Shown here in pieces: positions 34,908-43,477 of a DNA stretch of 64,000 nucleotides. The DNA lies in contig NZ_OLMK01000042.1 of the NCBI RefSeq assembly GCF_900290235.1, positions 81,324 through 145,323 of the forward strand. The letters run 5' to 3'. The translations under genes were made by a program, and so were the position numbers. Below the pieces are notes generated by a model, which saw only the letters and a program-made list of their open reading frames with translations, was not told the origin of the DNA and searched no databases. The DNA is from Streptomyces sp. MA5143a. Lineage in GTDB: Bacteria; Actinomycetota; Actinomycetes; Streptomycetales; Streptomycetaceae. Every line of letters starts with the position of its first letter. The first letter of the stretch is position 1.

Positions 34908-35660
34908 ATGTCCGAGAACCAGGTGATCCAGTCGGTGTGGACCCGCCCACGCCGCCAGAAGCGCGAGCAGCCCGCGCTGAGCCGGGAGGTCATCGTGGCC
35001 GAGGCGGTGCGGCTGCTGGACGAGGAGGGTGCCGCGGCGCTGAGCATGCGCCGCCTCGGCACCCGGCTGAACGCGGGCGCGACCTCGATGTACTCGCACG
35101 TGGCGAGCAAGGACGAGCTGATCGAGCTGGTCGTGGACCATGTCTACGGCGAGATGGAGGTGCCCGGTCCGGACGCGGCGAAGGACTGGCGGGCGGCGGC
35201 GTCGGCCTGTGCCCACAGTGTTCGTTCGACGATCTTGCGCCACCCCTGGATCGCCCCGATGCTGGGCGAGGTGGGTGTCTCCCTGGGGCCGAACTCGATG
35301 CGGCTCACGGAGGGCATGCTCGCCATGCTGGAGGAGGCGGGCTTCGATCTGGAGCAGGCCGACCATGTGGTGCGGATCCTCTTCGCCTATGTGATCGGCA
35401 TGACCACGAGCGAGGCCGCCTGGCTCACCATGCTGGCCCGCAGCGGGCAGAGCCAGGAGGACTGGACGCGCAAGGTGTGGCCGGCCGTCGAACAGGCCAC
35501 CCGCGACTATCCGCACCTCCGCCGGCGCTACACCGCGCAGGAAGGCGGCCGCTCGTCCGAGGTCCTCGTGGACAACTTCGGCTACGGCCTCGACTGGGTT
35601 CTGGACGGCCTCCAATCCCGCCTGGACCAGGGCTCCCGGGAGGGGGCCGGGACCGGCTGA
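34908..35660 (+). CDS. TetR-family transcriptional regulator
   Basis: 250 residues from the ATG at 34908, which follows GAGGAGG. The N-terminal helix-turn-helix reads REVIVAEAVRLLDEEGAAALSMRRLGTRL..., with SMYSHVASKDEL as the recognition-helix end typical of TetR. The C-terminal ligand domain resembles the TetR C-terminal families that bind drugs. About 35 residues, Arg/Lys-rich, precede the DNA-binding domain. It is divergent from the MFS pump and followed by the beta-lactamase-like gene; both promoter regions carry the same palindrome, so autoregulation and control of both neighbours is the likely arrangement. Confidence 0.93.
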   Translation: MSENQVIQSVWTRPRRQKREQPALSREVIVAEAVRLLDEEGAAALSMRRLGTRLNAGATSMYSHVASKDELIELVVDHVYGEMEVPGPDAAKDWRAAASACAHSVRSTILRHPWIAPMLGEVGVSLGPNSMRLTEGMLAMLEEAGFDLEQADHVVRILFAYVIGMTTSEAAWLTMLARSGQSQEDWTRKVWPAVEQATRDYPHLRRRYTAQEGGRSSEVLVDNFGYGLDWVLDGLQSRLDQGSREGAGTG

Positions 35661-35738
35661 CCGGTCCCCGACCCGCGCGTTCCGCGAACCGTCCACGGCG
35701 TTCACCCCGGCCGTGGGCGGTTTTTCCTTGGCTGATTA

Positions 35739-35788
35739 TGAACGCTGTACGGGCTTGCGCACAGTGTGCGCACTCCGTACAGTGTTCA
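35739..35788. promoter_or_regulatory. Candidate TetR operator (type 2) upstream of the beta-lactamase-like gene
   Basis: TGAACGCTGTACGG (35739-35752) and CCGTACAGTGTTCA (35775-35788) pair with one mismatch. Centred between them is a second palindrome, TGCGCAC-AGT-GTGCGCA. The arm CGTACAGTGTTC is identical to 34832-34843. Confidence 0.65.
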
Positions 35789-35851
35789 TCACACCGCACA
35801 ACGTGTGGTCGGGGCAAGGCCATCGCTAACCAACCCTCCGAAGGACACGCC

Positions 35852-37489
35852 ATGTCGAAGAAGGCGCAGCAGGGCTCGAAGTGGAACGACCTCCGCACCT
35901 GGAGGGCGACCGGCAGCTGGGAGGCCAGCGACAGCTGGGGGCTGACCGGCACCTGGCGGATGGAGGGCGCCTCCGGCTCCTGGGACGCCCCGCAGGACAC
36001 CTTCGGCAGGCCGCATCCGGCGCCCGAGCCCGACCCGCGGCCCGCGGCGGCCCCCGTGACCACCACCGAGGCCCCGGCCGCCGTCGCCGACGAGATCGAG
36101 CTGGCCACCGGCCGCCGTGTCGATCTCGGCCACTGGCAGCGCCGCCTCGACGACCTGCGCGAGGAGCACGACGTGCCCGGCGCGACCCTCGCCTTCGTGG
36201 TCGACGACGAGGTGCGGGAGCTGGCCAGCGGCGTCCTCAACCGGCAGACCGGCGTGGAGGCCACCACCGACTCCGTCTTCCAGCTCGGCTCGATCGCCAA
36301 GGTCTACACGGCCGCCCTGATCATGCAGCTCGTCGAGTCCGGCGACCTCGACCTGGACGCGCCCGTCGTCTCCGTGCTCCCGGAGTTCGCCACCATCGAC
36401 CCCGAGGCCACCAAGGTCATCACCACCCGGATGCTGCTGTCCCACACCAGCGGCCTGACCTGCGACTTCCACCTCGACACCGGGCGCGGAGACGACAGCC
36501 TCGCCAAGTACGTCGAGGCCGCCAAGGGCGTGGCGATGGACTGCCCGCCGGGCACGGCCGTGTCGTACAGCGGCATCGGGTACGTGGTGCTCGGCCGCAT
36601 CGTGGAGGTGCTGACCGGCACGACCTGGGACCAGGCCCTCAAGGACCGGCTGCTCACCCCGCTCGGCCTCACCCACACCATGACGCTCCCCGAGGAGGTC
36701 CTGCCGTTCCGCGCGGCGATGGGACATCTCGCCGGGCCGGACGGTGAGCAGACGCTCGCCCCGGCCTGGGACCTGATGCCGCGCGCCGCCGGCCCCGCCG
36801 CCCGTGTCTGCGCCACCGCCGGTGACCTCGTCCGCTTCGCCAAGCTGCACCTCGACGGCGGCAAGGCGGCCGACGGCACAACGGTCCTCGGCCCCGACTC
36901 GGTCGCCGCGATGCAGCAGCGCGAGACGGACGTGCCCGACAAGTGGACGGTGAGCGCCGACGGCTGGGGTCTCGGCTGGACCCTCTACGACTGGGACGGC
37001 GTGCCCGGCTTCGGTCACGACGGCGCCTCCATCGGCCAGTACGCCTACCTCCGGGTGGTGCCCGGCGCCGGTGTCGCCGTCGCCCTCCTCACCAACGGCG
37101 GCGGCTCCCGTCTGCTGTACGCCGACCTCCTGCGTGAACTCCTCGCCGACCTCGCCGGTGTGACCATGCCGGCGCCGTTCGCCCCCGCCGAGCAGCCGCC
37201 CGCCGTGGACATCACGCCGTGGGCCGGCACCTACAAGCGTGAGGGCGTCCTGATCACCGTCTCCGAGCGGGACGGCAGGCCGCACCTGGTGTACGCCTTC
37301 GTCGACGGCATGGCCGGCTACTCCCCGGACCTCGAGATGGAACTCGTCCCCCTCTCCGACACGGTCTTCGCCGGCGCGGGCGGCGGCGCCTCCTTCGCCG
37401 AGGACTGGATGCCGGTGGTCTTCTCCACCCTCGACGACGGCACGAAGTGCGCGTACATCGGCATGCGGGCGGCCCCGAAGACGGCGTGA
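35852..37489 (+). CDS. Serine beta-lactamase-fold hydrolase with N-terminal tryptophan-hexad repeat
   Basis: 545 residues from the ATG at 35852. The class C/esterase-type catalytic residues are present: S147-x-x-K150 in LGSIAKV, Y239 in SYSG (the YxN position reads Y-S-G) and H389-D-G in FGHDGAS, near residues usual for this family once the extension is counted. A C-terminal lipocalin-like beta region follows. The first 45 residues have tryptophans at 11, 17, 23, 29 and 35, exactly six apart, then 44, mostly in S/T-W pairs. A Pro/Ala linker (residues 47-80) joins this to the hydrolase. There is no signal peptide or transmembrane segment, so it should be cytosolic or bound through the Trp repeat. 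Relatives cleave esters, D-amino-acid amides or peptides; the substrate is unknown. Confidence 0.88.
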   Translation: MSKKAQQGSKWNDLRTWRATGSWEASDSWGLTGTWRMEGASGSWDAPQDTFGRPHPAPEPDPRPAAAPVTTTEAPAAVADEIELATGRRVDLGHWQRRLDDLREEHDVPGATLAFVVDDEVRELASGVLNRQTGVEATTDSVFQLGSIAKVYTAALIMQLVESGDLDLDAPVVSVLPEFATIDPEATKVITTRMLLSHTSGLTCDFHLDTGRGDDSLAKYVEAAKGVAMDCPPGTAVSYSGIGYVVLGRIVEVLTGTTWDQALKDRLLTPLGLTHTMTLPEEVLPFRAAMGHLAGPDGEQTLAPAWDLMPRAAGPAARVCATAGDLVRFAKLHLDGGKAADGTTVLGPDSVAAMQQRETDVPDKWTVSADGWGLGWTLYDWDGVPGFGHDGASIGQYAYLRVVPGAGVAVALLTNGGGSRLLYADLLRELLADLAGVTMPAPFAPAEQPPAVDITPWAGTYKREGVLITVSERDGRPHLVYAFVDGMAGYSPDLEMELVPLSDTVFAGAGGGASFAEDWMPVVFSTLDDGTKCAYIGMRAAPKTA

Positions 37490-37566
37490 GGGCCCGGGAG
37501 CGCCGGGTTGTGACACGCGAGCGCCGGTCCCCCCGTGGGACCGGCGCCCGACGTCGTGGCGCACGC

Positions 37567-38844
37567 TCACACGCCGGCCGTTCGCTTCTCCGGTTCCGCG
37601 ATCGGCCGGTGCGACCGGATGCGGAACCGCCTCAGCAGCGGCATCTCGACGAACGTGTACGACAGCCAGCCGGCCAGCACCGACAGCGCCAGCACGAACG
37701 GCAGCAGAGCGAAGAACGCCCCCGTCCCCAGCTGCCCGAAGTCGCTGTCGAGCAGGTACCAGACGGTGACCTGCATGATGATCAGGTGCCACAGGAACAT
37801 CCCGCAGGAGTTCCGCCCGAGCCACACGAGCGTCGGCCGGGAGAGCAACCGCTCCGGCCCGCTGCCCTGCGCCAGCAGCAACGGCGCCGCCAGCCCCACC
37901 GCGACCACCATGTGGCAGACGTACTTGAGCGCGGCCTCCTCCTTCGTGAGCACGATCGACGCGATGCTGCCCGCCCAGTCCGTGTTGGACACGGCGAACG
38001 CCACGGCCGCCGCGCCCCAGAAGGCCCACGGGTTGTTCCGGACGAACTCCACGAACGCCAGCCGCTGCCCGGTACGCGCCTTCGCGGCGACCAGCGCGAG
38101 CAGCATCCCCGCCGCCAGGAACCCGAGGTAGCCGCGCAGCCACCACAGTGACGGCGGGCCCAGCGGGCTCGACGGGCTGGTGGCGACGAGCCAGGTGAAG
38201 TCGGCGACGATCACCGCGGTGAGCAACGCCCCCGCCAGCTTCAGGCTCTTGGTCGCCTTCAACGCCCGGTGCAGCACGAACGCCGCCACGGGCAGCGCGA
38301 TGTAGTAGTGCACCTCGGTGGCGAGGCTCCAGGTCTGCGCCCAGTTGGTCATGCCCGGATCGGTGCGCAGGTCCGCCCAGTTCTGCACGTGCTGCACGGT
38401 CAGCAGCCGCACCGTGCGCCACACGTCGCCGAGCTGCTCCCGGTTGAACACCACCAGCGCGGTGACCATGAACAGCCAGTACGCCGGGAAGATCCGCAGG
38501 ACGCGGTGCCAGTAGTAGTGCAGCGTGTTCGGTGCCTTGCGGCCGCCGAGCGCGGCGTCGGCCCAGGGGCGGTAGAGCAGATAGCCGCTGATGATCAGGA
38601 AGATCGGGATCGCCACCAGGAAGCCCGTCATCACCGGGGCAAAGGGCCCCGGCTTGCCGGTCTTGTCGATGAGCGCTCCGGTCCACTGGGCGAGGTGCGC
38701 GACGAGCACCATCAGTGTCGCGATCGCGCGCAGGCCGTCGACCGCGGGCTCGAAGGTCCGCTCGGCCCGTACGGGGGACTCCTTGGCGCCGGGCACGGCG
38801 CTGACCGGCGGTGCCGGCCGAGGTCTGTCCAGGGAAGTGGTCAC
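37567..38844 (-). CDS. Membrane acyltransferase (acyltransferase 3 family)
   Basis: 425 residues from a GTG at 38844 with GAGAGG 8 bp upstream; a longer in-frame extension to 39129 would run through the operator region and is rejected. About ten transmembrane helices are visible. The family active-site pattern is at the N-terminus (VDGLRAIATLMVLVAHL, with R and H), and WSLATEVHYY matches the conserved WSLxxExxxY segment. These enzymes O-acylate sugars, antibiotics or cell-wall lipids at the membrane. It is divergent from the MMPL transporter and shares paired operators with it, so acylation and export of the same lipid is a reasonable inference. Confidence 0.9.
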   Translation of the reverse strand: MTTSLDRPRPAPPVSAVPGAKESPVRAERTFEPAVDGLRAIATLMVLVAHLAQWTGALIDKTGKPGPFAPVMTGFLVAIPIFLIISGYLLYRPWADAALGGRKAPNTLHYYWHRVLRIFPAYWLFMVTALVVFNREQLGDVWRTVRLLTVQHVQNWADLRTDPGMTNWAQTWSLATEVHYYIALPVAAFVLHRALKATKSLKLAGALLTAVIVADFTWLVATSPSSPLGPPSLWWLRGYLGFLAAGMLLALVAAKARTGQRLAFVEFVRNNPWAFWGAAAVAFAVSNTDWAGSIASIVLTKEEAALKYVCHMVVAVGLAAPLLLAQGSGPERLLSRPTLVWLGRNSCGMFLWHLIIMQVTVWYLLDSDFGQLGTGAFFALLPFVLALSVLAGWLSYTFVEMPLLRRFRIRSHRPIAEPEKRTAGV

Positions 38845-39159
38845 GGCGAAGGGCCTCTCGTTCGGTAGGGCGGTGCTGACGTTGGCCGGGACGCTAACAA
38901 ACCGCTCACGCGGTTTTCCAGATTGGCGAAAAGTGGTCGTTCGCCCTCCGCTCCGGCCGGGACCTCGCCCGGATGCTCTGGCCTGGCCATCTGCGGCTGA
39001 ACCCAACTGCTCGAAACGCGGCGGATGTTCAAGTGTCCGATCCGTGCACTTCCTTGAAATGACCAAACCGCTCACGCGGTTTGTTAAGGTGGCCGAGTTT
39101 TCGGAGTTTCGGAGTTTCCGACCCCCCACCCAGCGAACCCGACGGGAGTCCCCTTCGCC
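38845..39159. promoter_or_regulatory. Divergent promoter region with two identical operators (type 1)
   Basis: No gene is seen in these 315 bp. AAACCGC-TCAC-GCGGTTT occurs at 38899-38916 and again, extended to CAAACCGC/GCGGTTTG, at 39064-39083. The first site lies 55-72 bp upstream of the acyltransferase start and the second 77-96 bp before the MMPL start. The flanks CTAACAAACC and GGTTTGTTAAGG suggest a full palindrome of about 24 bp. A TetR-type repressor is the likely ligand. Confidence 0.75.
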
Positions 39160-41394
39160 GTGGCTACGTTCCTCTACAAACTGGGCCGACTCGCCTTCCG
39201 ACGGCGAGGCCGGACAACACTGTTGTGGCTGCTGATCCTGGTCGGCGTGGGCTATGCCGCCTCCGCCGCGCCCGCGCCGCCCGCCGACACCTTCTCGATG
39301 CCGGGCACCGAGTCGCAGAAGGCCTTCGACCTGCTCAAGGAGCGCTTCCCGGACGCGAGCGCGGACGGCGCCACCGCCCGCGTGGTCGTCCGCGCACCCG
39401 AGGGCAAGGTCTCCGACCCCGCCCAGAAGGCCAAGGTCGAGCAGCTCCTCGCCGACCTCGCCGAGGCGCCCCTGGTCAAGGGCGTCGCCGACCCCTACCA
39501 GGCGGGAGCCGTCAGCAAGGACGGCACCACCGCCTACGCGACCGTCCTCTACGAGGTCGCCGCCACCGAACTGACCGACAAGGCCAAGGACGCCCTCACC
39601 GAGGCCACGGCCGACGCCCGCAAGAGCGGACTGACCGTCGAGGCGGGCGGTGACGCCGTCGCCGTGGAGGCCGCCAAGAACAACGCCGAGTCCCTCGGCA
39701 TCCTGGTCTCCGCCGTCGTCCTGCTGCTGACCTTCGGCTCGATGGTCGCCGCCGGCATGTCCCTGCTGACCGCCGTCATCGGTGTCGGCGTCGGCATCTG
39801 CGGCATCACGGCGCTCGGCTCCACCCTCGGCCTGTCCAGCACGACCTCCACCCTGGCCCTGATGATCGGCCTGGCCGTCGGCATCGACTACGCCCTGTTC
39901 ATCATCTCCCGCTACCGCTCCGAGATGCTGGAGGGCCGGGACCGCGAGGAGGCCGCCGGACGCGCCATCGGCACCGCGGGATCCGCCGTCGTCTTCGCGG
40001 GCCTGACCGTCATCGTCGCCCTCGCCGGCCTCGCCGTCGTCAACATCCCGATGCTCACCAAGATGGGCCTCGCCGCGGCCGGCACGGTCGCCGTCGCCGT
40101 CCTCATCGCCATCACCTTCGTCCCGGCGCTCCTCGGCTACGCCCCCTTCAAGTCACTGCCCCGCCGCGAGCGCAAGAAGATCTCCGGCAAGCCGCTCAGC
40201 GCCCGCCAGCAGCGCAAGGCCGCCAAGCGCGCCGCCAAGGCCAAACCCAACCTCGGCTCCCGCTGGGCCGGCTGGGTGCTGCGCCACCCGGTCGCCGTCC
40301 TGCTCCTCGGCGTCATCGGCCTCGGCGCCCTCGCCGTCCCGGCGGCGAGCCTGGAGCTGGGGCTGCCCGGCGAGGGCACCATGGCCGAGGACACCACCCA
40401 GCGCAAGGCGTACGACATGCTGTCGGACTCCTTCGGCGCCGGCTTCAACGGCCCGCTGCTGCTGACCGTCGAGGCCAAGGACGCCAAGGCCGCCGCCGAC
40501 CGCGTCGGCAAGGACCTCGCCGGCCGGCCCGGTGTCGCCTCCGTCAGCCCCGCCACCGTCAACAAGGCGGGCGACACGGCGATGGTCAACGTCATCCCGA
40601 CGACCGGCCCGACCGACGCGAAGACCGAGAAGCTGGTCCACTCCCTGCGCGCCGCCGCCGGCGGATTCGAGAAGGAGATCGGCGCGACCGTCCTGGTCAC
40701 CGGCCAGACCGCCCTGTTCATCGACTTCTCCGAGACCCTCGACGACGCGATGGTCCCGTACCTGGGCCTCGTCGTCGGACTCGCCTTCGTCCTGCTCGTC
40801 CTCGTCTTCCGCTCGGTCCTGGTGCCGCTGAAGGCGGCCCTCGGGTTCCTGCTGTCGGTGACCGCGGCACTCGGCGCCGTCGTGGCCGTCTTCCAGTGGG
40901 GCTGGCTCAAGGACGTCTTCGGCATCGACCAGCCCGGACCGATCATGAGCACCATGCCGATCTTCATGATCGGCGTCGTCTTCGGTCTCGCCATGGACTA
41001 CGAGGTCTTCCTCGTCACCCGGATGCGTGAGGCCTACGTCCACGGCGAGCACCCCGGCGAGGCGGTCGTCACCGGCTTCCGGCACGGCGGCCGGGTGGTC
41101 GCCGCCGCCGCGATCATCATGGCGAGCGTCTTCTCCGGCTTCATCCTCGACGCCAACGACTTCGTCAAGATGATCGGCTTCGGTCTCGCCGTCGCCGTCC
41201 TCTTCGACGCCTTCGTCGTCCGGATGGCCATCGTGCCCGCCGTCCTCGCCCTCCTCGGCCGCTCCGCCTGGTGGCTGCCCCGCTGGCTGGACGCCGTCCT
41301 GCCCGACATGGACGTCGAGGGCGCCAAGCTCGCCACCGGCCGGCGCGGGGCGGTCCCGCACCAGCGCCGGCGCGAACCGTCCCTCGTGGACTGA
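39160..41394 (+). CDS. MMPL/RND-family lipid transporter
   Basis: 744 residues, GTG start. Two repeats each have one N-terminal helix, an extracytoplasmic domain of about 130 residues and a bundle of five helices, as in MmpL proteins. The proton-relay pattern GLAVGIDYALFIISRYR near residue 235 and GLAMDYEVFLVTRMRE near residue 610 contain the conserved Asp-Tyr pairs. A Lys/Arg-rich cytosolic loop (residues 335-365) joins the halves. Such proteins export lipids or lipopeptides across the membrane using the proton gradient. It precedes a fatty acyl-AMP ligase, a pairing known from mycobacterial lipid loci. Confidence 0.93.
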   Translation: MATFLYKLGRLAFRRRGRTTLLWLLILVGVGYAASAAPAPPADTFSMPGTESQKAFDLLKERFPDASADGATARVVVRAPEGKVSDPAQKAKVEQLLADLAEAPLVKGVADPYQAGAVSKDGTTAYATVLYEVAATELTDKAKDALTEATADARKSGLTVEAGGDAVAVEAAKNNAESLGILVSAVVLLLTFGSMVAAGMSLLTAVIGVGVGICGITALGSTLGLSSTTSTLALMIGLAVGIDYALFIISRYRSEMLEGRDREEAAGRAIGTAGSAVVFAGLTVIVALAGLAVVNIPMLTKMGLAAAGTVAVAVLIAITFVPALLGYAPFKSLPRRERKKISGKPLSARQQRKAAKRAAKAKPNLGSRWAGWVLRHPVAVLLLGVIGLGALAVPAASLELGLPGEGTMAEDTTQRKAYDMLSDSFGAGFNGPLLLTVEAKDAKAAADRVGKDLAGRPGVASVSPATVNKAGDTAMVNVIPTTGPTDAKTEKLVHSLRAAAGGFEKEIGATVLVTGQTALFIDFSETLDDAMVPYLGLVVGLAFVLLVLVFRSVLVPLKAALGFLLSVTAALGAVVAVFQWGWLKDVFGIDQPGPIMSTMPIFMIGVVFGLAMDYEVFLVTRMREAYVHGEHPGEAVVTGFRHGGRVVAAAAIIMASVFSGFILDANDFVKMIGFGLAVAVLFDAFVVRMAIVPAVLALLGRSAWWLPRWLDAVLPDMDVEGAKLATGRRGAVPHQRRREPSLVD

Positions 41395-41546
41395 CCCACC
41401 GAACGACGGCCCCGCCCGGCGGCTCCCCAGGCCGCCGGGCAGAGCCCCTCTCCCCGCGAACGCCTCGGCCCCCCTCCCGACCCCCACCGTCGCGGTCCCT
41501 TCCTGAAGTCGCACCTCATCCACGACCGAAGAAACGGACCCTCACC

Positions 41547-43295
41547 ATGGCTCTTGCCGGCACGCTCATCCCGCCCCGGGCCACCTTCGTCACCACGGTG
41601 ACCGAGGCCCTGCACCTGCGCAGCGTCAGACAGCCCGACGAGATCGCGTACATCCACCTCCGCGAGGGCGAGACCCCCGACGGCTCCCTCACCTACCGCC
41701 AGTTGGAGACCGACGCCCACACCCGGGCCGCGGCCCTCGCGGCGGCCGGCCTCGGAGCGGGCGACAGCGCCCTGCTCCTGTATCCCTCGGGCCTGGAGTT
41801 CATCCGGTCGCTGCTGGGCTGCATGTACGCCCGGGTCGCCGCCGCCCCCGTCCAGGTCCCCACCCGCCGGCGCGGCGTCCAGCGGCTGCGCCGGATCGCC
41901 GACGACGCGGGCACGAGCACCATCCTCACCACCGCGGCCCTCAAGGCCGACCTGGAGCGGCAGTTCGCCGACCTCCCCGAACTGGCCGGCCTCACCCTCG
42001 TCGACACCGAGGCCCTGCCCGCCACGCCGGTCGACTGGAACGGCCCCGCCCCGCTCCCCGACGACATCGCGCTGCTCCAGTACACCTCCGGCTCCACCGG
42101 AGACCCCAAGGGCGTGATGGTCTCCCACGCCAACTTCCTCGCCAACGTCTCCGAGACCGAGGACATCTGGCCCACCGGCCGCGACGGCGTCGTCGTCTCC
42201 TGGCTGCCCCTCTTCCACGACATGGGCATGCTGTTCGGCGTCCTGCTGCCCCTGTGCTCCGGCATCCCCGCCTACCTCATGGAGCCGGCCGCGTTCATCC
42301 GCCGCCCGCTGCGCTGGCTGGAGGCCCTGTCCACCTACCGGGGCACACACGCCGCCGCACCGAGCTTCGCGTACGAGCTGTGCGTGAGCGCGCTGCGCGA
42401 CGCCGGGGACGTCGACCTGGACCTCTCCTCATGGCGGGTCGCGGCGAACGGGGCCGAACCGGTGCGCTGGCGGGCGGTGCGGGACTTCACCGAGACGTTC
42501 GCCCCGTACGGGTTCGCCCCGGAGGCCATGACCCCCGGCTACGGGCTGGCCGAGAACACCCTCAAGGCGACGGCGAGCCCCGCCGACCGGCCGCCGACCG
42601 TGCTGTGGGTGTCCTCGACTGCCCTCAAGGACGGCCGTCTGGAGATCGTGGGAGAGTCGGCGCCCGACGCCCAGCCGCTGGTCGGCTCCGGCTTCCCCTC
42701 GGCCACCACCCGCGTCCGCGTGATCGACCCGGCCACCCGCACCCCCCGCGAATCCGGCCGCCTGGGCGAGATCTGGATCGACGGCCCGTGCGTCGCCCTC
42801 GGCTACCGGGAACGCCCGCAGGAGACCCAGGAGGCGTTCGGGGGCCGCGTGGCGGGCGAGAGCGGTGCGTCCCTCTCTCTCCGCACGGGCGACCTGGGTT
42901 TCCTCCACGAAGGGGAACTGTTCGTCGCGGGACGCCTGAAGGACGTCATCATCCGCAACGGCCGCAACTTCTACCCCCAGGACATCGAGCTGTCCGCGGA
43001 GTCGGCGGTGCCGGGGCTGCGGCCGAACTGCGCGGCGGCGTTCTCCGTGGACGACGGCGAGCGGGAACGGCTGGTGGTGGTCGTCGAGACCGACGGAAGG
43101 GTCCTCCGCCAGGTCGGCGCACAAGAGCTGCGCGAACGCGTCGGGGCGGCCGTGCACGACGGACAGCGGCTGCGGGTCGACGAGGTCGTGGTGCTACGCA
43201 GGGGCGCCCTGCCCCGTACCACCAGCGGGAAGGTCCAGCGCAGGGGATGCCGCAAGCTGTATCTGGACGGGGCACTGGGGGTTGTGGCTGACTGA
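41547..43295 (+). CDS. Fatty acyl-AMP ligase (FAAL)
   Basis: 582 residues from the ATG at 41547. It belongs to the ANL superfamily: LLQYTSGSTGDPKGVMVSH is the ATP-binding loop, SWLPLFHDMGM and PAAFIRRPLRWL are typical of FAALs rather than CoA ligases, and GYGLAEN and RTGDLGF follow. FAALs activate fatty acids to acyl-adenylates and hand them to a carrier protein. No carrier protein is next to it, so the acceptor is either in the PKS/NRPS cluster 19 kb away or elsewhere. The upstream 152 bp show no clear signal. The gene is either the starter-unit activator of a lipopeptide or part of the MMPL/acyltransferase lipid island; I favour the latter because it follows the transporter in the same orientation. 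Confidence 0.88.
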   Translation: MALAGTLIPPRATFVTTVTEALHLRSVRQPDEIAYIHLREGETPDGSLTYRQLETDAHTRAAALAAAGLGAGDSALLLYPSGLEFIRSLLGCMYARVAAAPVQVPTRRRGVQRLRRIADDAGTSTILTTAALKADLERQFADLPELAGLTLVDTEALPATPVDWNGPAPLPDDIALLQYTSGSTGDPKGVMVSHANFLANVSETEDIWPTGRDGVVVSWLPLFHDMGMLFGVLLPLCSGIPAYLMEPAAFIRRPLRWLEALSTYRGTHAAAPSFAYELCVSALRDAGDVDLDLSSWRVAANGAEPVRWRAVRDFTETFAPYGFAPEAMTPGYGLAENTLKATASPADRPPTVLWVSSTALKDGRLEIVGESAPDAQPLVGSGFPSATTRVRVIDPATRTPRESGRLGEIWIDGPCVALGYRERPQETQEAFGGRVAGESGASLSLRTGDLGFLHEGELFVAGRLKDVIIRNGRNFYPQDIELSAESAVPGLRPNCAAAFSVDDGERERLVVVVETDGRVLRQVGAQELRERVGAAVHDGQRLRVDEVVVLRRGALPRTTSGKVQRRGCRKLYLDGALGVVAD

Positions 43296-43314
43296 GCGGG
43301 TCCGCCGCGGGGTC

Positions 43315-43346
43315 CCGCCGGGTGAGCGCTTTCCTCACCGGCGGGC
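43315..43346 (+). terminator. Hairpin after the FAAL gene
   Basis: CCCGCCG(G)GTGAG pairs with CTCACCGGCGGG (12 bp with one bulged G) around a 7-nt loop, 20 bp after the stop. Confidence 0.55.
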
Positions 43347-43388
43347 CCACGGCGCCGTGAGAGCAAAGTTCCTTTGCGGTCACTCGGT

Positions 43389-43404
43389 GCCACAGCACGG
43401 AAAC
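43389..43404 (+). promoter_or_regulatory. Candidate GlnR box upstream of the nitrate transporter
   Basis: GCCAC-N6-GAAAC matches the GlnR half-pattern gTnAC-N6-GAAAC except for one base. It is 74 bp before the transporter start. GTCAC at 43378-43382 may be a further half-site. The match is suggestive only. Confidence 0.4.
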
Positions 43405-43477
43405 GCGCCCTCCCTACCTTCGGACGCATAAGCCATCACCCCCAGCAAGTCCAAGCCCGGAGAACCGTGGAGGCGTC

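Noticed and set aside
38845..39129. N-terminal extension of the acyltransferase
   Set aside because: It would run through both operators and most of the divergent promoter region; a GTG with a good ribosome site at 38844 is a better start.
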